In this document: in pieces, positions 32,888 through 41,094 of the stretch
Layout of the letters: each line of letters starts with the position of its first letter
Position numbering within the stretch: the stretch's first letter is position 1
Assembly: GCF_951230135.1 (NCBI RefSeq)
Contig: NZ_CATNVC010000010.1
Location: 1-64,000 of the forward strand
DNA: 64,000 nucleotides
Direction: 5' to 3'
DNA from: Butyricicoccus sp. Marseille-Q5471
Lineage (GTDB): Bacteria > Bacillota > Clostridia > Oscillospirales > Butyricicoccaceae
The notes under the pieces: generated by a model
What the model was told of the DNA's origin: nothing
What the model saw: only the letters and a program-made list of their open reading frames with translations
Database searches by the model: none
Position numbers and translations under genes: made by a program

Positions 32888-33319
32888 ATGAATCCCACAA
32901 CCATTGAATACATCCGCGGTCTGAAGCCTGCACCGCACGAAGACGGACGTACGCTGGTCAAACAGGGTATCGAGATCGGAAACAGCTTTGAAGCACCGCT
33001 GACGTGGTATGAGGGCTATCGAAACCACATGGAGTTTAAAAAGGCCTATCAGCGGGAGGGCAGGATTTACTGGTGTCTGCTGATGGGACTTGCCACCATG
33101 GAGGATGAGGTCGCAGCAGTCAAGAAGATTGACGAATTTCAAAAGCGCACCGGCTTCAAGCTGGGTTCCCTCTTACATATTCCGAGCGGCAACGTCGCTC
33201 TGCCTCGCGCATACCGCGAGAACGCGCCCAAGACGACCAGCTTTGTGCTGGATGATTTGGATGACTGGCTGGCACTGCGCAATGCCGCGCTGATTGAGCA
33301 TAACATTACTGAGCAGTAA
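32888..33319 (+). CDS. Hypothetical protein, third gene of the aldehyde dehydrogenase operon
   Basis: 143 residues from ATG 32888 with AAAAAGGAG at good distance; a GTG at 32879 is also in frame. I do not recognise the family. The sequence is soluble, mixed alpha/beta, with an aromatic/charged middle (LTWYEGYRNHMEFKKAYQRE) and RTGFKLGSLLHIPSGNVALP. No signal peptide or membrane segment. Tight spacing to the TIM-barrel gene suggests a role in the same sugar or aldehyde pathway, perhaps as an accessory subunit, which is speculation. Confidence 0.75.
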   Translation: MNPTTIEYIRGLKPAPHEDGRTLVKQGIEIGNSFEAPLTWYEGYRNHMEFKKAYQREGRIYWCLLMGLATMEDEVAAVKKIDEFQKRTGFKLGSLLHIPSGNVALPRAYRENAPKTTSFVLDDLDDWLALRNAALIEHNITEQ

Positions 33320-33409
33320 ATATACCATTTCGAACAATCTGTTTATTTGCATGTTCTCACACCTCTTAGGTTTATTATAAGAGGATAATATGACATCGGA
33401 AAGACATAT

Positions 33410-34138
33410 TTAAAAAATTGCCTTGATAATGACAGCTTTTCTTAAATACTGCGTTCCGAATATGGCCGGGTTAGTCCTTGGATAAAGACGGTGCGTAAGT
33501 TCTGCGCTCAAAACAACTGAAATTTTGAAATAAAAAAAGAACGACAGGGGGAACCCAGCCGTTCTTTTTTGTTGCTCCTGCATCGCCATCTCAACAGTTC
33601 TTGGATTGTTGTATGCAAGCCATAAGGATTTTTTATCATCTAAGGTGCGCAGTTCCTCCATTTCCTCACCTGTGAGAGAACAATCAAAAATATTGAAGTT
33701 TTCTATTATATGCTCGGATGAAAAATTCGATATACCAATCGCACGAATTTTTCCTTTTTGATATAAATCCGCCAGGGCGTGATAGGCTACATAGTAATTC
33801 GATAAGCACGGATGAATCAGCACAAGGTCAAGATAATCGGTTTGCTGCTTTTTCGAAGATTATTCCACCGAGGCAATGGTTATTTCATTGGTGAATTCTG
33901 TCACACAAACCTTCGTGGTAAGAAAGATGTCCTCTCGGGGCACACCGCATTGTCACAAAGCGGTTCCGACCGCTTCTTCATTGTGGTAAGCTTGCGCTGT
34001 ATCAATGTGGCGATAGCCAACCTCAATCGCATCAAGAACGCTCTTTTCACAAGACCCGCCTTCAATTAAAACTACACCAAAACCCATCATTGGCATTTTC
34101 ACGCCATTGTTCAAGGTTGCATAAGGGATGTTTTTCAT
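33410..34138 (-). pseudogene. Aldo/keto reductase, broken
   Basis: The minus strand starts as a normal aldo/keto reductase ([15 protein letters not shown], then [18 protein letters not shown]), shifts frame near 33955, and continues with PREDIFLTTKVCV. An in-frame stop follows (VE*SSKKQQTDYLDL, near 33860), then LVLIHPCLSNYYVAYHALAD and KGKIRAIGISNFSSE. After that about 100 residues are missing, and the chain jumps to the C-terminal end (FDCSLTGEEMEELRTLDDKK). At least one frameshift, one stop and an internal deletion make it non-functional. It follows the MATE gene on the same strand. Confidence 0.82.
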
Positions 34139-34166
34139 GCGTTCTCACTCCCTTTTCTGTTATGAT

Positions 34167-35500
34167 TTAATAATGATATCGCGTTTTCATTTTAACAAAA
34201 TAGAAAACGGCCATCAAAAGACCTAAAAACTCCGCCACTGGAATCGCCAGCCATATGCCGTTGACGCCTAAAAAATGAGGCAACAGTAATATCGCAGAAA
34301 TTGTGAAAATAATTGACCTGCACATGGCTAAAACGGCAGAAACCAAACCGTTTGAAAGGGCCGTAAACATAGAGGAAGCAAAAATATTGACACCCATAAA
34401 TAAAAATCCGGTTGCAAACAGCCTGCATCCCCCTACGGCAAGAGCGTAAACGGAGCTTGTGTGGTGAGTGAAAATCCGTACCAGTGGCTGAGCGAAAGCG
34501 ATACTCAGCGCAAAAACGGCAACCGATGAAATTATGAGTATTGCCATACTGCTTTGGAATATTTTTTTAAGCGTTGCGTTTCATTCTTTCCGTAGTTGTA
34601 GCTGATAAGCGGTGCAATGCCAACGGAATAGCCCATAAAAACAGAGCTCATAATGCTCATTAAATAAAGCGCAATGGAAAGCGCCGCCACCCCGTCCGAG
34701 CCGAGCATGCTCATTATGGCAAGGTTAAACAACAGGGTCGTAATTGCCACCGATAAGCTGTTGACCATTTCAGAAGCACCGTTTGTGCAGCTCTGCCAGA
34801 GTGCTTTTCCGTCAAATTTGGGTTTGACCAGATACAGAATGCCCTTGCGGTTGCACGCAAAGTCAAGCGCACCGATCACCGCAGGAATGGCATAGCCAAG
34901 CGCTGTGGCAAGTGCCGCTCCGGTGATTCCCATATCAAACGGTACAATCAGTACATAATCCAGAATGATATTGATGACGCCGCCGAGTACCGCAAGCGCT
35001 AAGGAAAGATGTGCCTTGCCTGCCGCGATAAAGGCATTTTGTGTAATGACAGAAAAAATAGTCAGCGGCAAAATTGCCAATACAACTACCGCATAGTCAT
35101 AGCACAAAGCGTACAAAGCCTTATCTGCTCCAAGCAGATAAATCATCGGCTCAATATATAAAAATGCCACTGCGGAAATGATAACACTTACGATAAAGGC
35201 AAGAAGCATAATCAGAGAAAGATTTTCTCGCGCTTCCTGCTCTCTCTTCTGCCCAAGCTTTCTTGCGATAACGGCAATTCCGCCCGTGCCAAGCATCATG
35301 CCGACTGCTATAGAAAAAAACACGATCGGCATCATTAAATTCACGGCGGAAAGAGCATCTGTGCTGATGAAATTCGCTACAAAAAATCCATCTATCACGG
35401 AATATAATCCTGTGAACGTCATCGATATAATGGTTGGAAGAGCGAATTTTAATAAAAACTTGGTTGAGATGTGTTTGTCTAATTGATTTGCTTGTTCCAC
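34167..35500 (-). pseudogene. MATE-family efflux transporter, interrupted by a single frameshift
   Basis: Two frames together encode a full-length MATE pump of about 445 residues with 12 membrane segments: the first 322 residues (TFTGLYSVIDGFFVANFIST, GMMLGTGGIAVIARKLG) and a second frame from 34547 (MAILIISSVAVFALSIAF onward). The break lies in the A7 run at 34562-34568 (minus strand); an eighth A would give RLKKIFQSSMAIL in one frame. Otherwise well preserved, so this could be a recent mutation, phase variation or a sequence error. Six bases downstream of the MarR gene. Confidence 0.82.
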
Positions 35501-35506
35501 GCTAAT

Positions 35507-35959
35507 TTAATCCTTTTTGAATAGATTTTCTGTTTGTATTTTCAAATTTGACAAGTGCTTTTTACTCAAACAAAGTAACTCTTCTCGCTCCGCAGCGGTG
35601 AGCATCCCAAATGCCCGATGCTCCGCGGCCATCAGGCGGACTACTGTTGCGTCGGCTACTCGTTTGCCTTCCTCAGTCAGCACCGCACCCAGCATTCTTG
35701 AATTATGCTCTAAGGGTGAAACTTGAATATAGTTTGCAGCAATCAGATTTTTCCATGCGGAGTGAATGGTTTGCTTTTTTAAGTAATACCTTTCGCCAAT
35801 TTCTTTTTGCGTGCAGGGTCGATTGGTCGCACTCAGCTCATACAGAATGATAAATCCACTTTCCGGCAGACCGGATTTTACTGCTATATCATGATATAAA
35901 TCGTCCGCCTCCTGAAAAAGTTGATTGTATTGGGCAAATTGCTCTTTTATTTCATCCAT
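35507..35959 (-). CDS. MarR-family transcriptional regulator
   Basis: 150 residues from the ATG in MDEIKEQFAQYNQ, with GAGGTGTTTT upstream; the frame extends to 36028 without support. Winged helix: TQKEIGERYYLKKQTIHSAW, then NYIQVSPLEHNSRMLGAVLT and EEGKRVADATV. Immediately upstream of the MATE pump gene, a usual regulator-pump pair, so it probably represses its own operon until a drug or phenolic ligand binds. Confidence 0.9.
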   Translation of the reverse strand: MDEIKEQFAQYNQLFQEADDLYHDIAVKSGLPESGFIILYELSATNRPCTQKEIGERYYLKKQTIHSAWKNLIAANYIQVSPLEHNSRMLGAVLTEEGKRVADATVVRLMAAEHRAFGMLTAAEREELLCLSKKHLSNLKIQTENLFKKD

Positions 35960-36116
35960 TATTAAAACACCTCTACAAGCAAACTGAGTACTATTTCGTA
36001 CTGATGCATTATACCAGTCCGATTTCATACTGTCAAGGGGCGGCCGAAATCTTTCGAGTTTGCCGCATGTATTTCATATTGCAGGCGGGCTCATAGAGGT
36101 GGACTGTCGAAATCTA

Positions 36117-36151
36117 TTGATTTTTGATGGAATAAAGAGTATTATATTCCA
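36117..36151 (+). promoter_or_regulatory. Promoter with overlapping inverted repeat upstream of the hydrogenase-rubrerythrin gene
   Basis: TTGATT (36117-36122), 17 bases, TATTAT (36140-36145). TGGAATA (36128-36134) and TATTCCA (36145-36151) form a perfect inverted repeat with a 10-base spacer that covers the spacer and -10. The leader to the ATG is about 150 bases. The regulator is unknown. Confidence 0.5.
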
Positions 36152-36302
36152 TTATAGGAGCAATATTGAAGTGGTAGGTTGGCGGAACATGTGCCATAAC
36201 GCTGTGTGAGTATGGACATGAACATGCAGCTTCTCTGCGGAAAAACAATGCGAAATCGCGATTTTCCTGCCCGATTGCAGCTGAAAATTAAGGAACAAAT
36301 AT

Positions 36303-38351
36303 ATGAGTAAACATCTACCGATGGAAGTGCGAGTGCCCATTGAAAGGGACAATCCATCAATTTGCCGCGATGAAACCAAGTGCATCAAATGCGGCCAGTG
36401 CAAAAACATTTGCACCGAGTTTATCGGTGTTCATGGAACTTATACGTTAGCGCAGACCGGCGACAACGCTATCTGCATCCACTGCGGGCAATGTGCGAAT
36501 GTTTGCCCGGTGGACTCCATTACCGAGGCGTATGAATACCCGGCAGTGGCCAAGGCGGTTGCCGATTCGGACAAGGTGGTCATTTTCTCGACCAGTCCCT
36601 CGGTCCGCGCCGCATTGGGCGAGGAGTTCGGTCTGCCGGATGGCACATTCGTGCAGGGCAAGATGGTGGCGCTGCTGCGGGCGCTGGGTGCGGATTATGT
36701 GTTGGATACCAACTTCGCCGCTGATTTAACCATTGTGGAAGAAGCCAGCGAGCTGATTGAGCGAGTGTCCAAAGGCACTCGTCCGCTGCCGCAGTTCACT
36801 TCCTGCTGCCCTGCGTGGGTCAAGTATGCAGAACTCTATCACCCGGATATGCTGCCCAACCTGTCCACGGCCAAAAGCCCTATTGGTATGCAGGGACCTA
36901 CGATTAAGACCTATTTTGCCAAGAAGATGGGCATTGACCCAACGAAAATTGTCAATGTCGCAGTGACGCCTTGTACGGCGAAAAAATATGAGATTCGCAG
37001 AGAGGAGATGAATGCCGCAGGCAAGCAGCTGAACGTGGATGACATGCGGGATATGGATCATGTTATCACCACCCGGGAGCTGGCGAAATGGGCCAAGGAG
37101 CAAGCCATTGACTTTGCCGCGCTGCCCGACAGCAACTATGACCGCTTGATGGGCGAGGCCTCCGGCGCAGGTGTTATTTTTGGCAACACCGGCGGCGTTA
37201 TGGAAGCGGCGCTCCGCACGGCTTATGCCTACCTCACCGGCGAAACGCCCCCTAAGGAGCTGTACACGCTTACTCCGGTGCGCGGCATGGAGGGGATGCG
37301 TGAAGCAACACTGAGCATCGCCGGCACAGAGCTAAATGTGGCGGTGGTTTATGGTACCAAAAACGCCTCGGAGATGATACGCCGCGTCAAGGCGGGCGAA
37401 AAGCAGTATCATTTTATTGAGGTGATGACCTGCCCGGGTGGGTGCATTGGCGGCGGCGGTCAACCCAAGAGTATGCTCGACAAGGGCGACGCACTGCGGC
37501 AGGCTCGTATTGACAGCCTGTATCAGAGAGACGCGGCGCTGCCGCTGCGCATGAGCCATGAGAACCCGGAAATTAAAGCGCTTTACGAGGATTATTACGG
37601 TAAACCTCTTAGCAAATTGGCAGAAAAAATGCTGCACACGATTTATCAGGACAAGAGTTCTGAATTTACAGGAGGAAAGAAAACAATGGAAAAGTGGAAA
37701 TGTTCTGTTTGCGGGTATGTTCATGAAGGCCCGCTGCCCGACGATTTTAAATGCCCGGTCTGCAAGCAGCCGGCATCGGCATTTGTGAAGCTGGAAGAGA
37801 AGGCGCAGACCTCCGGCAATCCCTACGCCGGAACAAAGACCGAGAAAAACCTGCAGGAGGCGTTCGCGGGTGAGTCCCAGGCACGCAATAAGTATACCTA
37901 TTTCGCAAACATCGCCCAGCAGGAGGGATATGATCAGCTGGCAGAAATCTTCCTGAAAACTGCCCGCAACGAACAGGAGCATGCCCGCATCTGGTATCAG
38001 GAGTTGGGCAATCTGGGTAAGACCGCTGAAAATCTACTGCATGCCGCCGAGGGTGAAAATTACGAATGGACAGACATGTACGACCGCATGGCGAAGGACG
38101 CTGAGGAGGAAGGATTCCACGAGTTGGCAGAACGCTTCCGTAGAGTAGCTGCCATCGAGAAAACCCATGAGGAGCGCTACCGTGCTCTGCTGAAAAACGT
38201 GGAGATGCAGCAGGTGTTCTCCAAGAGTGAGGAGAAAATTTGGGAGTGCCGTGTCTGCGGTCATCTTGTCATCGGCCGTGAAGCGCCCGAAGTCTGCCCG
38301 GTGTGCAGCTTCTCCCAGAGCTATTTCGAGGTACGTAAGGAAAACTACTAA
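36303..38351 (+). CDS. [FeFe] hydrogenase fused to rubredoxin-rubrerythrin-rubredoxin
   Basis: 682 residues. Residues ~20-75 hold two 4Fe-4S ferredoxin motifs ([22 protein letters not shown]). Residues ~85-430 are the H-cluster domain: TSCCPAW with Cys168/169, TPCTAKK with Cys224 (usual form MPC), and [14 protein letters not shown] with Cys377/381. From residue 462 a complete rubrerythrin follows: rubredoxin ([19 protein letters not shown]), a di-iron four-helix domain ([30 protein letters not shown]), and a second rubredoxin ([14 protein letters not shown]) at the end. The layout suggests H2-derived electrons reducing peroxide or oxygen. An in-frame ATG with a strong Shine-Dalgarno at the domain border could also give free rubrerythrin. 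Confidence 0.9.
   Translation: MSKHLPMEVRVPIERDNPSICRDETKCIKCGQCKNICTEFIGVHGTYTLAQTGDNAICIHCGQCANVCPVDSITEAYEYPAVAKAVADSDKVVIFSTSPSVRAALGEEFGLPDGTFVQGKMVALLRALGADYVLDTNFAADLTIVEEASELIERVSKGTRPLPQFTSCCPAWVKYAELYHPDMLPNLSTAKSPIGMQGPTIKTYFAKKMGIDPTKIVNVAVTPCTAKKYEIRREEMNAAGKQLNVDDMRDMDHVITTRELAKWAKEQAIDFAALPDSNYDRLMGEASGAGVIFGNTGGVMEAALRTAYAYLTGETPPKELYTLTPVRGMEGMREATLSIAGTELNVAVVYGTKNASEMIRRVKAGEKQYHFIEVMTCPGGCIGGGGQPKSMLDKGDALRQARIDSLYQRDAALPLRMSHENPEIKALYEDYYGKPLSKLAEKMLHTIYQDKSSEFTGGKKTMEKWKCSVCGYVHEGPLPDDFKCPVCKQPASAFVKLEEKAQTSGNPYAGTKTEKNLQEAFAGESQARNKYTYFANIAQQEGYDQLAEIFLKTARNEQEHARIWYQELGNLGKTAENLLHAAEGENYEWTDMYDRMAKDAEEEGFHELAERFRRVAAIEKTHEERYRALLKNVEMQQVFSKSEEKIWECRVCGHLVIGREAPEVCPVCSFSQSYFEVRKENY
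37670..37688 (+). promoter_or_regulatory. Internal ribosome binding site and in-frame ATG inside the hydrogenase-rubrerythrin gene
   Basis: AGGAGG at 37670-37675, 10 bases, then ATG at 37686-37688, in frame with the hydrogenase and exactly at the first residue of the rubredoxin domain. It would direct synthesis of a separate 221-residue rubrerythrin. Confidence 0.7.
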
Positions 38352-38386
38352 AGGCATTTGCGAACAGGAAAGAGATGCAATAAGAG

Positions 38387-38421
38387 CGGCATGTCTGTGG
38401 CACTTGGTCATAGACATGCCG
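38387..38421 (+). promoter_or_regulatory. Hairpin between the hydrogenase fusion and flavodoxin genes
   Basis: CGGCATGTCTGTG pairs with CATAGACATGCCG (one mismatch) around a nine-base loop. No T-run follows, so it is more likely an mRNA-stability or partial attenuation element than a full terminator. Confidence 0.5.
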
Positions 38422-38454
38422 TACTATTTAACCGGAAAGGTAGGACAAAACAGT

Positions 38455-38973
38455 ATGAGATGCGCCATCGTTTACAGCGGCCAGACCGGCAATACTGCGC
38501 TGTTAGCGCAGCGGCTGAAGGCTATGCTTTCAATCAGTGACTTGGTTTATTATGGTGCGCCGGATGGCAAGGGTGCTGTGGCTGATGTGATATGGGTTGG
38601 ATTCTGGACAGATAAGGGCAGCAGCGATGAGTTGGTGTCCGCGTTTTTGCGAACCCTGCAGGATAAGAAGGTGTTTCTGTTCGGCACGGCGGGATTTGGC
38701 GGAAGTAAAGCATATTTTGCGCAGATTTTATCCCGCGTGCAGGAAAACCTTAACCCATCGAATACCGTGGTCGGCAGCTATATGTGTCAGGGGAAGATGC
38801 CCGCATCGGTGCGGCAGCGATATGAGGCGCTGCAGGTGCAGCAGCCGGAACAAATGCGGCAGCTGATTGAAAATTTTGACGCTGCACGGTCTCATCCGAA
38901 TCAGACAGATTTGGATGGATTAGAATCCGCGGCAGCAAAAGCAATTTGCACTTTGCGTGAATGTTGCCAATAA
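38455..38973 (+). CDS. Flavodoxin family protein (BilS-like)
   Basis: 172 residues from ATG 38455 with GGAAAGG upstream. The FMN-binding loop is YSGQTGNTALLA, with VGFWTDKGSSDELVSAFL and LFGTAGFGGSKAYF as further blocks and MCQGKMP late. This resembles the gut-Firmicute flavodoxins that I recall being named BilS because they accompany bilirubin reductase genes. No bilirubin reductase is present here, so the name is only a similarity. Its position after the hydrogenase-rubrerythrin gene suggests an electron carrier for that system. Confidence 0.8.
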   Translation: MRCAIVYSGQTGNTALLAQRLKAMLSISDLVYYGAPDGKGAVADVIWVGFWTDKGSSDELVSAFLRTLQDKKVFLFGTAGFGGSKAYFAQILSRVQENLNPSNTVVGSYMCQGKMPASVRQRYEALQVQQPEQMRQLIENFDAARSHPNQTDLDGLESAAAKAICTLRECCQ

Positions 38974-39014
38974 CACACAGCGCGCTCGAGAAATAGAAGT
39001 ATCCCGAATGATTA

Positions 39015-39354
39015 ATGCAAAACCAGACGTGTCCTGCGATTGGATATCAGTCCGTTTCGATTTGTGTTCCTGTAACGGTAACGCCTTTTGCACATACGCT
39101 CGCAACATCCACAAAATGCTGTCATGAGCCGGTTGTTACTCCAGAAAGCAGACTTTCAGTGGCACGAAAAACGGTTCGAGCTATTTTACCATCGGCCAAG
39201 ATATCTGCGTGGCCGTTCCGGTAGAGTTTGGTGAATTGCCACGGTGGAAGACACCTACGTTGACTGTAACGGTGCTTCCGGAGAGGATATCTGTGATGGC
39301 TGCGATAAAGAGTCCGAGCTTGAAACCCCGATTGCATCTGATGTGAGCGCCTAA
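39015..39354 (+). pseudogene. Small Cys-rich protein of unknown family, decayed (copy 1)
   Basis: Three frames piece together one protein: ATG 39015 onward (CPAIGYQSVSICVPVTVTPF, STKCCHEPVVTPES) in frame 0, then FTIGQDICVAVPVEFG in frame 2 from about 39179, then DTYVDCNGASGEDICDGCDK and ETPIASDVSA in frame 1, ending at TAA 39352-39354. At least two frameshifts. The repeated CVPVTVTP and CVAVPVEFG blocks with regular Cys recall small secreted or spore-surface proteins of Clostridia (possibly related to DUF3794/SPOCS domains), but I cannot assign a family firmly. Confidence 0.6.
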
Positions 39355-39356
39355 TC

Positions 39357-39690
39357 GTGGAAGAGCCGGATAAAGCGTTGGCGTACGAATGCACTGCAGA
39401 AACCTGCCGTAGTATCAGTGCGTAGCATGCGGATGTCAGTTTACCGGTTCAGCTAGAGCCGTACGCCACGCTTGGAGAGGTTCAAACCGAATGTTGTGGA
39501 GAACCATCGTAACGCTCCGGCAAAGCAGCACGTGCGGATGCACAGTCCTATGTGAACTGACGATTACGCAAAGCCTCTGCCTGAAAATTTCCATTGAATA
39601 CGGTGCAACTGCACAGGGCGGCGATATCAGCGTGTGCTGCAAAAAGACACTCCTCACCGCAGAGCAAATAGACACTGCTGAATATAAAAA
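39357..39690 (+). pseudogene. Small Cys-rich protein, decayed (copy 2, tandem paralogue)
   Basis: Begins at GTG 39357, three bases after the first copy ends. Frame 0 reads ALAYECTAETCRSISA, a TAG stop, then LPVQLEPYATLGEVQTECCG; near 39505 it shifts to frame 2 and gives STCGCTVLCELTITQSLCLK and ISIEYGATAQGGDISVCCKK. The order CCG, then ITQ-x-LC, then EYGA/EFG and a terminal Cys block parallels the upstream copy, so the two are probably ancient tandem duplicates, both decayed. Confidence 0.55.
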
Positions 39691-39717
39691 GCGAGCAGCC
39701 AAATGGCTGCTCGCTTT
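39686..39717 (+). terminator. Intrinsic terminator after the Cys-rich pseudogenes
   Basis: GCGAGCAGCCA pairs with TGGCTGCTCGC around AA, flanked by AAAAA and TTTC. Confidence 0.75.
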
Positions 39718-39783
39718 CATTTTCCGGGGAATACCGATTGCAAGATAAAAAACGCTGCAATTACTAAAGAGGGAAGAATAAAG

Positions 39784-39811
39784 AAAAACCGCTTCGAATG
39801 AAGCGGTTTTC
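39784..39811 (-). terminator. Intrinsic terminator after tRNA-Tyr
   Basis: On the minus strand AAACCGCTTC pairs with GAAGCGGTTT around ATTC, followed by T residues. Confidence 0.8.
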
Positions 39812-39814
39812 AAT

Positions 39815-39899
39815 TGGTGGGAGGTGGTGGATTCGAACCACCGAAGTCATAGACGACAGATTTACAGTCTGTTCCCTTTGGCCACTCGGGAAACCTCCC
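39815..39899 (-). tRNA. tRNA-Tyr (anticodon GTA)
   Basis: Class II cloverleaf on the minus strand: acceptor GGGAGGT, D-arm CCCGAGTGGCCAAAGGG, anticodon stem-loop CAGACTGTAAATCTG (GTA), long variable arm CGTCTATGACTTCG, T-arm GGTGGTTCGAATCCACC, and encoded CCA. Confidence 0.95.
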
Positions 39900-39929
39900 A
39901 TATTTAATTGATGCCCACCTACAAGATGA

Positions 39930-40005
39930 TGGAGCTGGTGGACGGACTTGAACCCCCGACCTGCTGATTACAAATCAGCTGCTCTACCAACTGAGCTACA
40001 CCAGC
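39930..40005 (-). tRNA. tRNA-Thr (anticodon TGT)
   Basis: Minus strand: acceptor GCTGGTG with CACCAGC, D-arm GCTCAGTTGGTAGAGC, anticodon stem-loop CTGATTTGTAATCAG (TGT), T-arm CGGGGGTTCAAGTCCGTC, and encoded CCA. 30 bases upstream of tRNA-Tyr, one transcript. Confidence 0.95.
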
Positions 40006-40043
40006 GTTTCGCAGGTTTCTGTCGTGTATCAGCGACGTTTATT

Positions 40044-40072
40044 ATATTATCATGTGGGCGGGGGAATGTCAA
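40044..40072 (-). promoter_or_regulatory. Promoter for the tRNA-Thr/tRNA-Tyr pair
   Basis: Minus strand: TTGACA (40072-40067), 17 bases, TAATAT (40049-40044), about 40 bases before tRNA-Thr. Confidence 0.78.
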
Positions 40073-40113
40073 CACTTTATTTTGAATTTTTTCAGAAAAA
40101 GAAAATTTATTTG

Positions 40114-40770
40114 TCAGAGCGCGTCGATTGCATCAGAAACCTGCTGCAGCACAGTCAACAAGGATTTGGAAATATCTGGATAACGGCGGCTGATTTCGTT
40201 AGGCGAAACGCAGGGACGGTGCATCTCTTCGGGCGTTAGGCCAAAACCGCCTTCGCCATGCGCAGCTACGCGGATACGAAGCTCGTGCTGCTTGAGGCGT
40301 GCATCGCAGAGGAAGTCGAAGTGTTCAGGGCCGGTACGGAACACTGCTTCAACCCCGGCGGGGTCAGCCATAAACAGATAGCGATATACTTTATAGATTG
40401 CAATGGATAGATAGCCTTCGATCTCCGCGGGAAGCTGTGCGCTGCCGGTTTGTTCGGCAAGCGTCAGCAGCAGGGAAGCGGCTTCAATCACCTGATTGCT
40501 CTGCTGGGGTGCGGCAGCTTCCTTTGGATCCATACGGGCAGCGGGTACAGCAGAACCGTCCCGCGCCATCGAGCGGCCTAGCAGATAGTCGCACGATACG
40601 CTATAATAATCCGCCGCACGGACAACAAAAGAAAGACCTGGTTCACGCAGGCCGTTTTCGTAGTGACTGAGCAGAGCCTGTGATACCGCAAGATCCCCGG
40701 CTGCCGTCCGCTGGCTTATTTTCTTTTCCCGGCGCAGCAGCGCGAGTGTGCGTGAAAAATCACTGGACAT
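40114..40770 (-). CDS. XRE-family helix-turn-helix regulator
   Basis: 218 residues. The N-terminal lambda-repressor-like HTH is clear (LALLRREKKISQRTAAGDLA, VSQALLSHYENGLREPGL, YYSVSCDYLLGR). A ~60-residue linker and an all-helical C-terminal domain (EGYLSIAIYKVYRYLF, PCVSPNEISRRYPDISKSLL) without a recognised ligand motif follow. Such stand-alone XRE proteins are frequent in Clostridia. It is divergent from the thioesterase-mutY operon, with over 330 bases between, and no obvious target site is visible. Confidence 0.85.
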   Translation of the reverse strand: MSSDFSRTLALLRREKKISQRTAAGDLAVSQALLSHYENGLREPGLSFVVRAADYYSVSCDYLLGRSMARDGSAVPAARMDPKEAAAPQQSNQVIEAASLLLTLAEQTGSAQLPAEIEGYLSIAIYKVYRYLFMADPAGVEAVFRTGPEHFDFLCDARLKQHELRIRVAAHGEGGFGLTPEEMHRPCVSPNEISRRYPDISKSLLTVLQQVSDAIDAL

Positions 40771-41003
40771 ATCTTTTCATTACCCCACTGTGAAAGTAAA
40801 TCTATTATACTCGCTGTATTACCTTTTGTAAAGTACGTAAAACATGGATTTTGCCGGAAAACCAAAGGAAAAAACAAGCGAAAAGTGATGATAATACGAC
40901 ATTTGGTGATTGGCACGTGCGATTTCAACTAGATATAGGGGTTGCGGAGCGGATACGGTCGAAAAGACTTTTTTACCGTCGGTATTGTTCGAATGGGCCG
41001 CGC
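40771..41003. other. Intergenic stretch before the thioesterase promoter
   Basis: About 230 bases between the XRE start and the thioesterase promoter. Short frames only; no gene, RNA or clear operator recognised. Confidence 0.45.
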
Positions 41004-41033
41004 TTGACATTCGGTGCTTTGAGTCGATATAAT
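41004..41033 (+). promoter_or_regulatory. Promoter of the thioesterase-mutY operon leader
   Basis: TTGACA (41004-41009), 18 bases, TATAAT (41028-41033). Confidence 0.82.
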
Positions 41034-41051
41034 AGGTAAGAAGAAAATCAT

Positions 41052-41094
41052 GGGTGCGGCAGACGCGCAGGATGTCTGCCGCACCCAACTTTTT
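41052..41094 (+). terminator. Intrinsic terminator between promoter and first gene, probable attenuator
   Basis: GGGTGCGGCAGAC pairs perfectly with GTCTGCCGCACCC around a nine-base loop, then AAC and TTTTT (41090-41094). AGGAGG for the next gene starts at 41095. Transcripts starting near 41040 would normally stop here unless the hairpin is prevented. Confidence 0.8.

Noticed and set aside
36128-36151. PerR box in front of the hydrogenase-rubrerythrin gene
   Set aside because: The bases do not fit the 7-1-7 TTATAAT-n-ATTATAA pattern; only a generic inverted repeat is supported.
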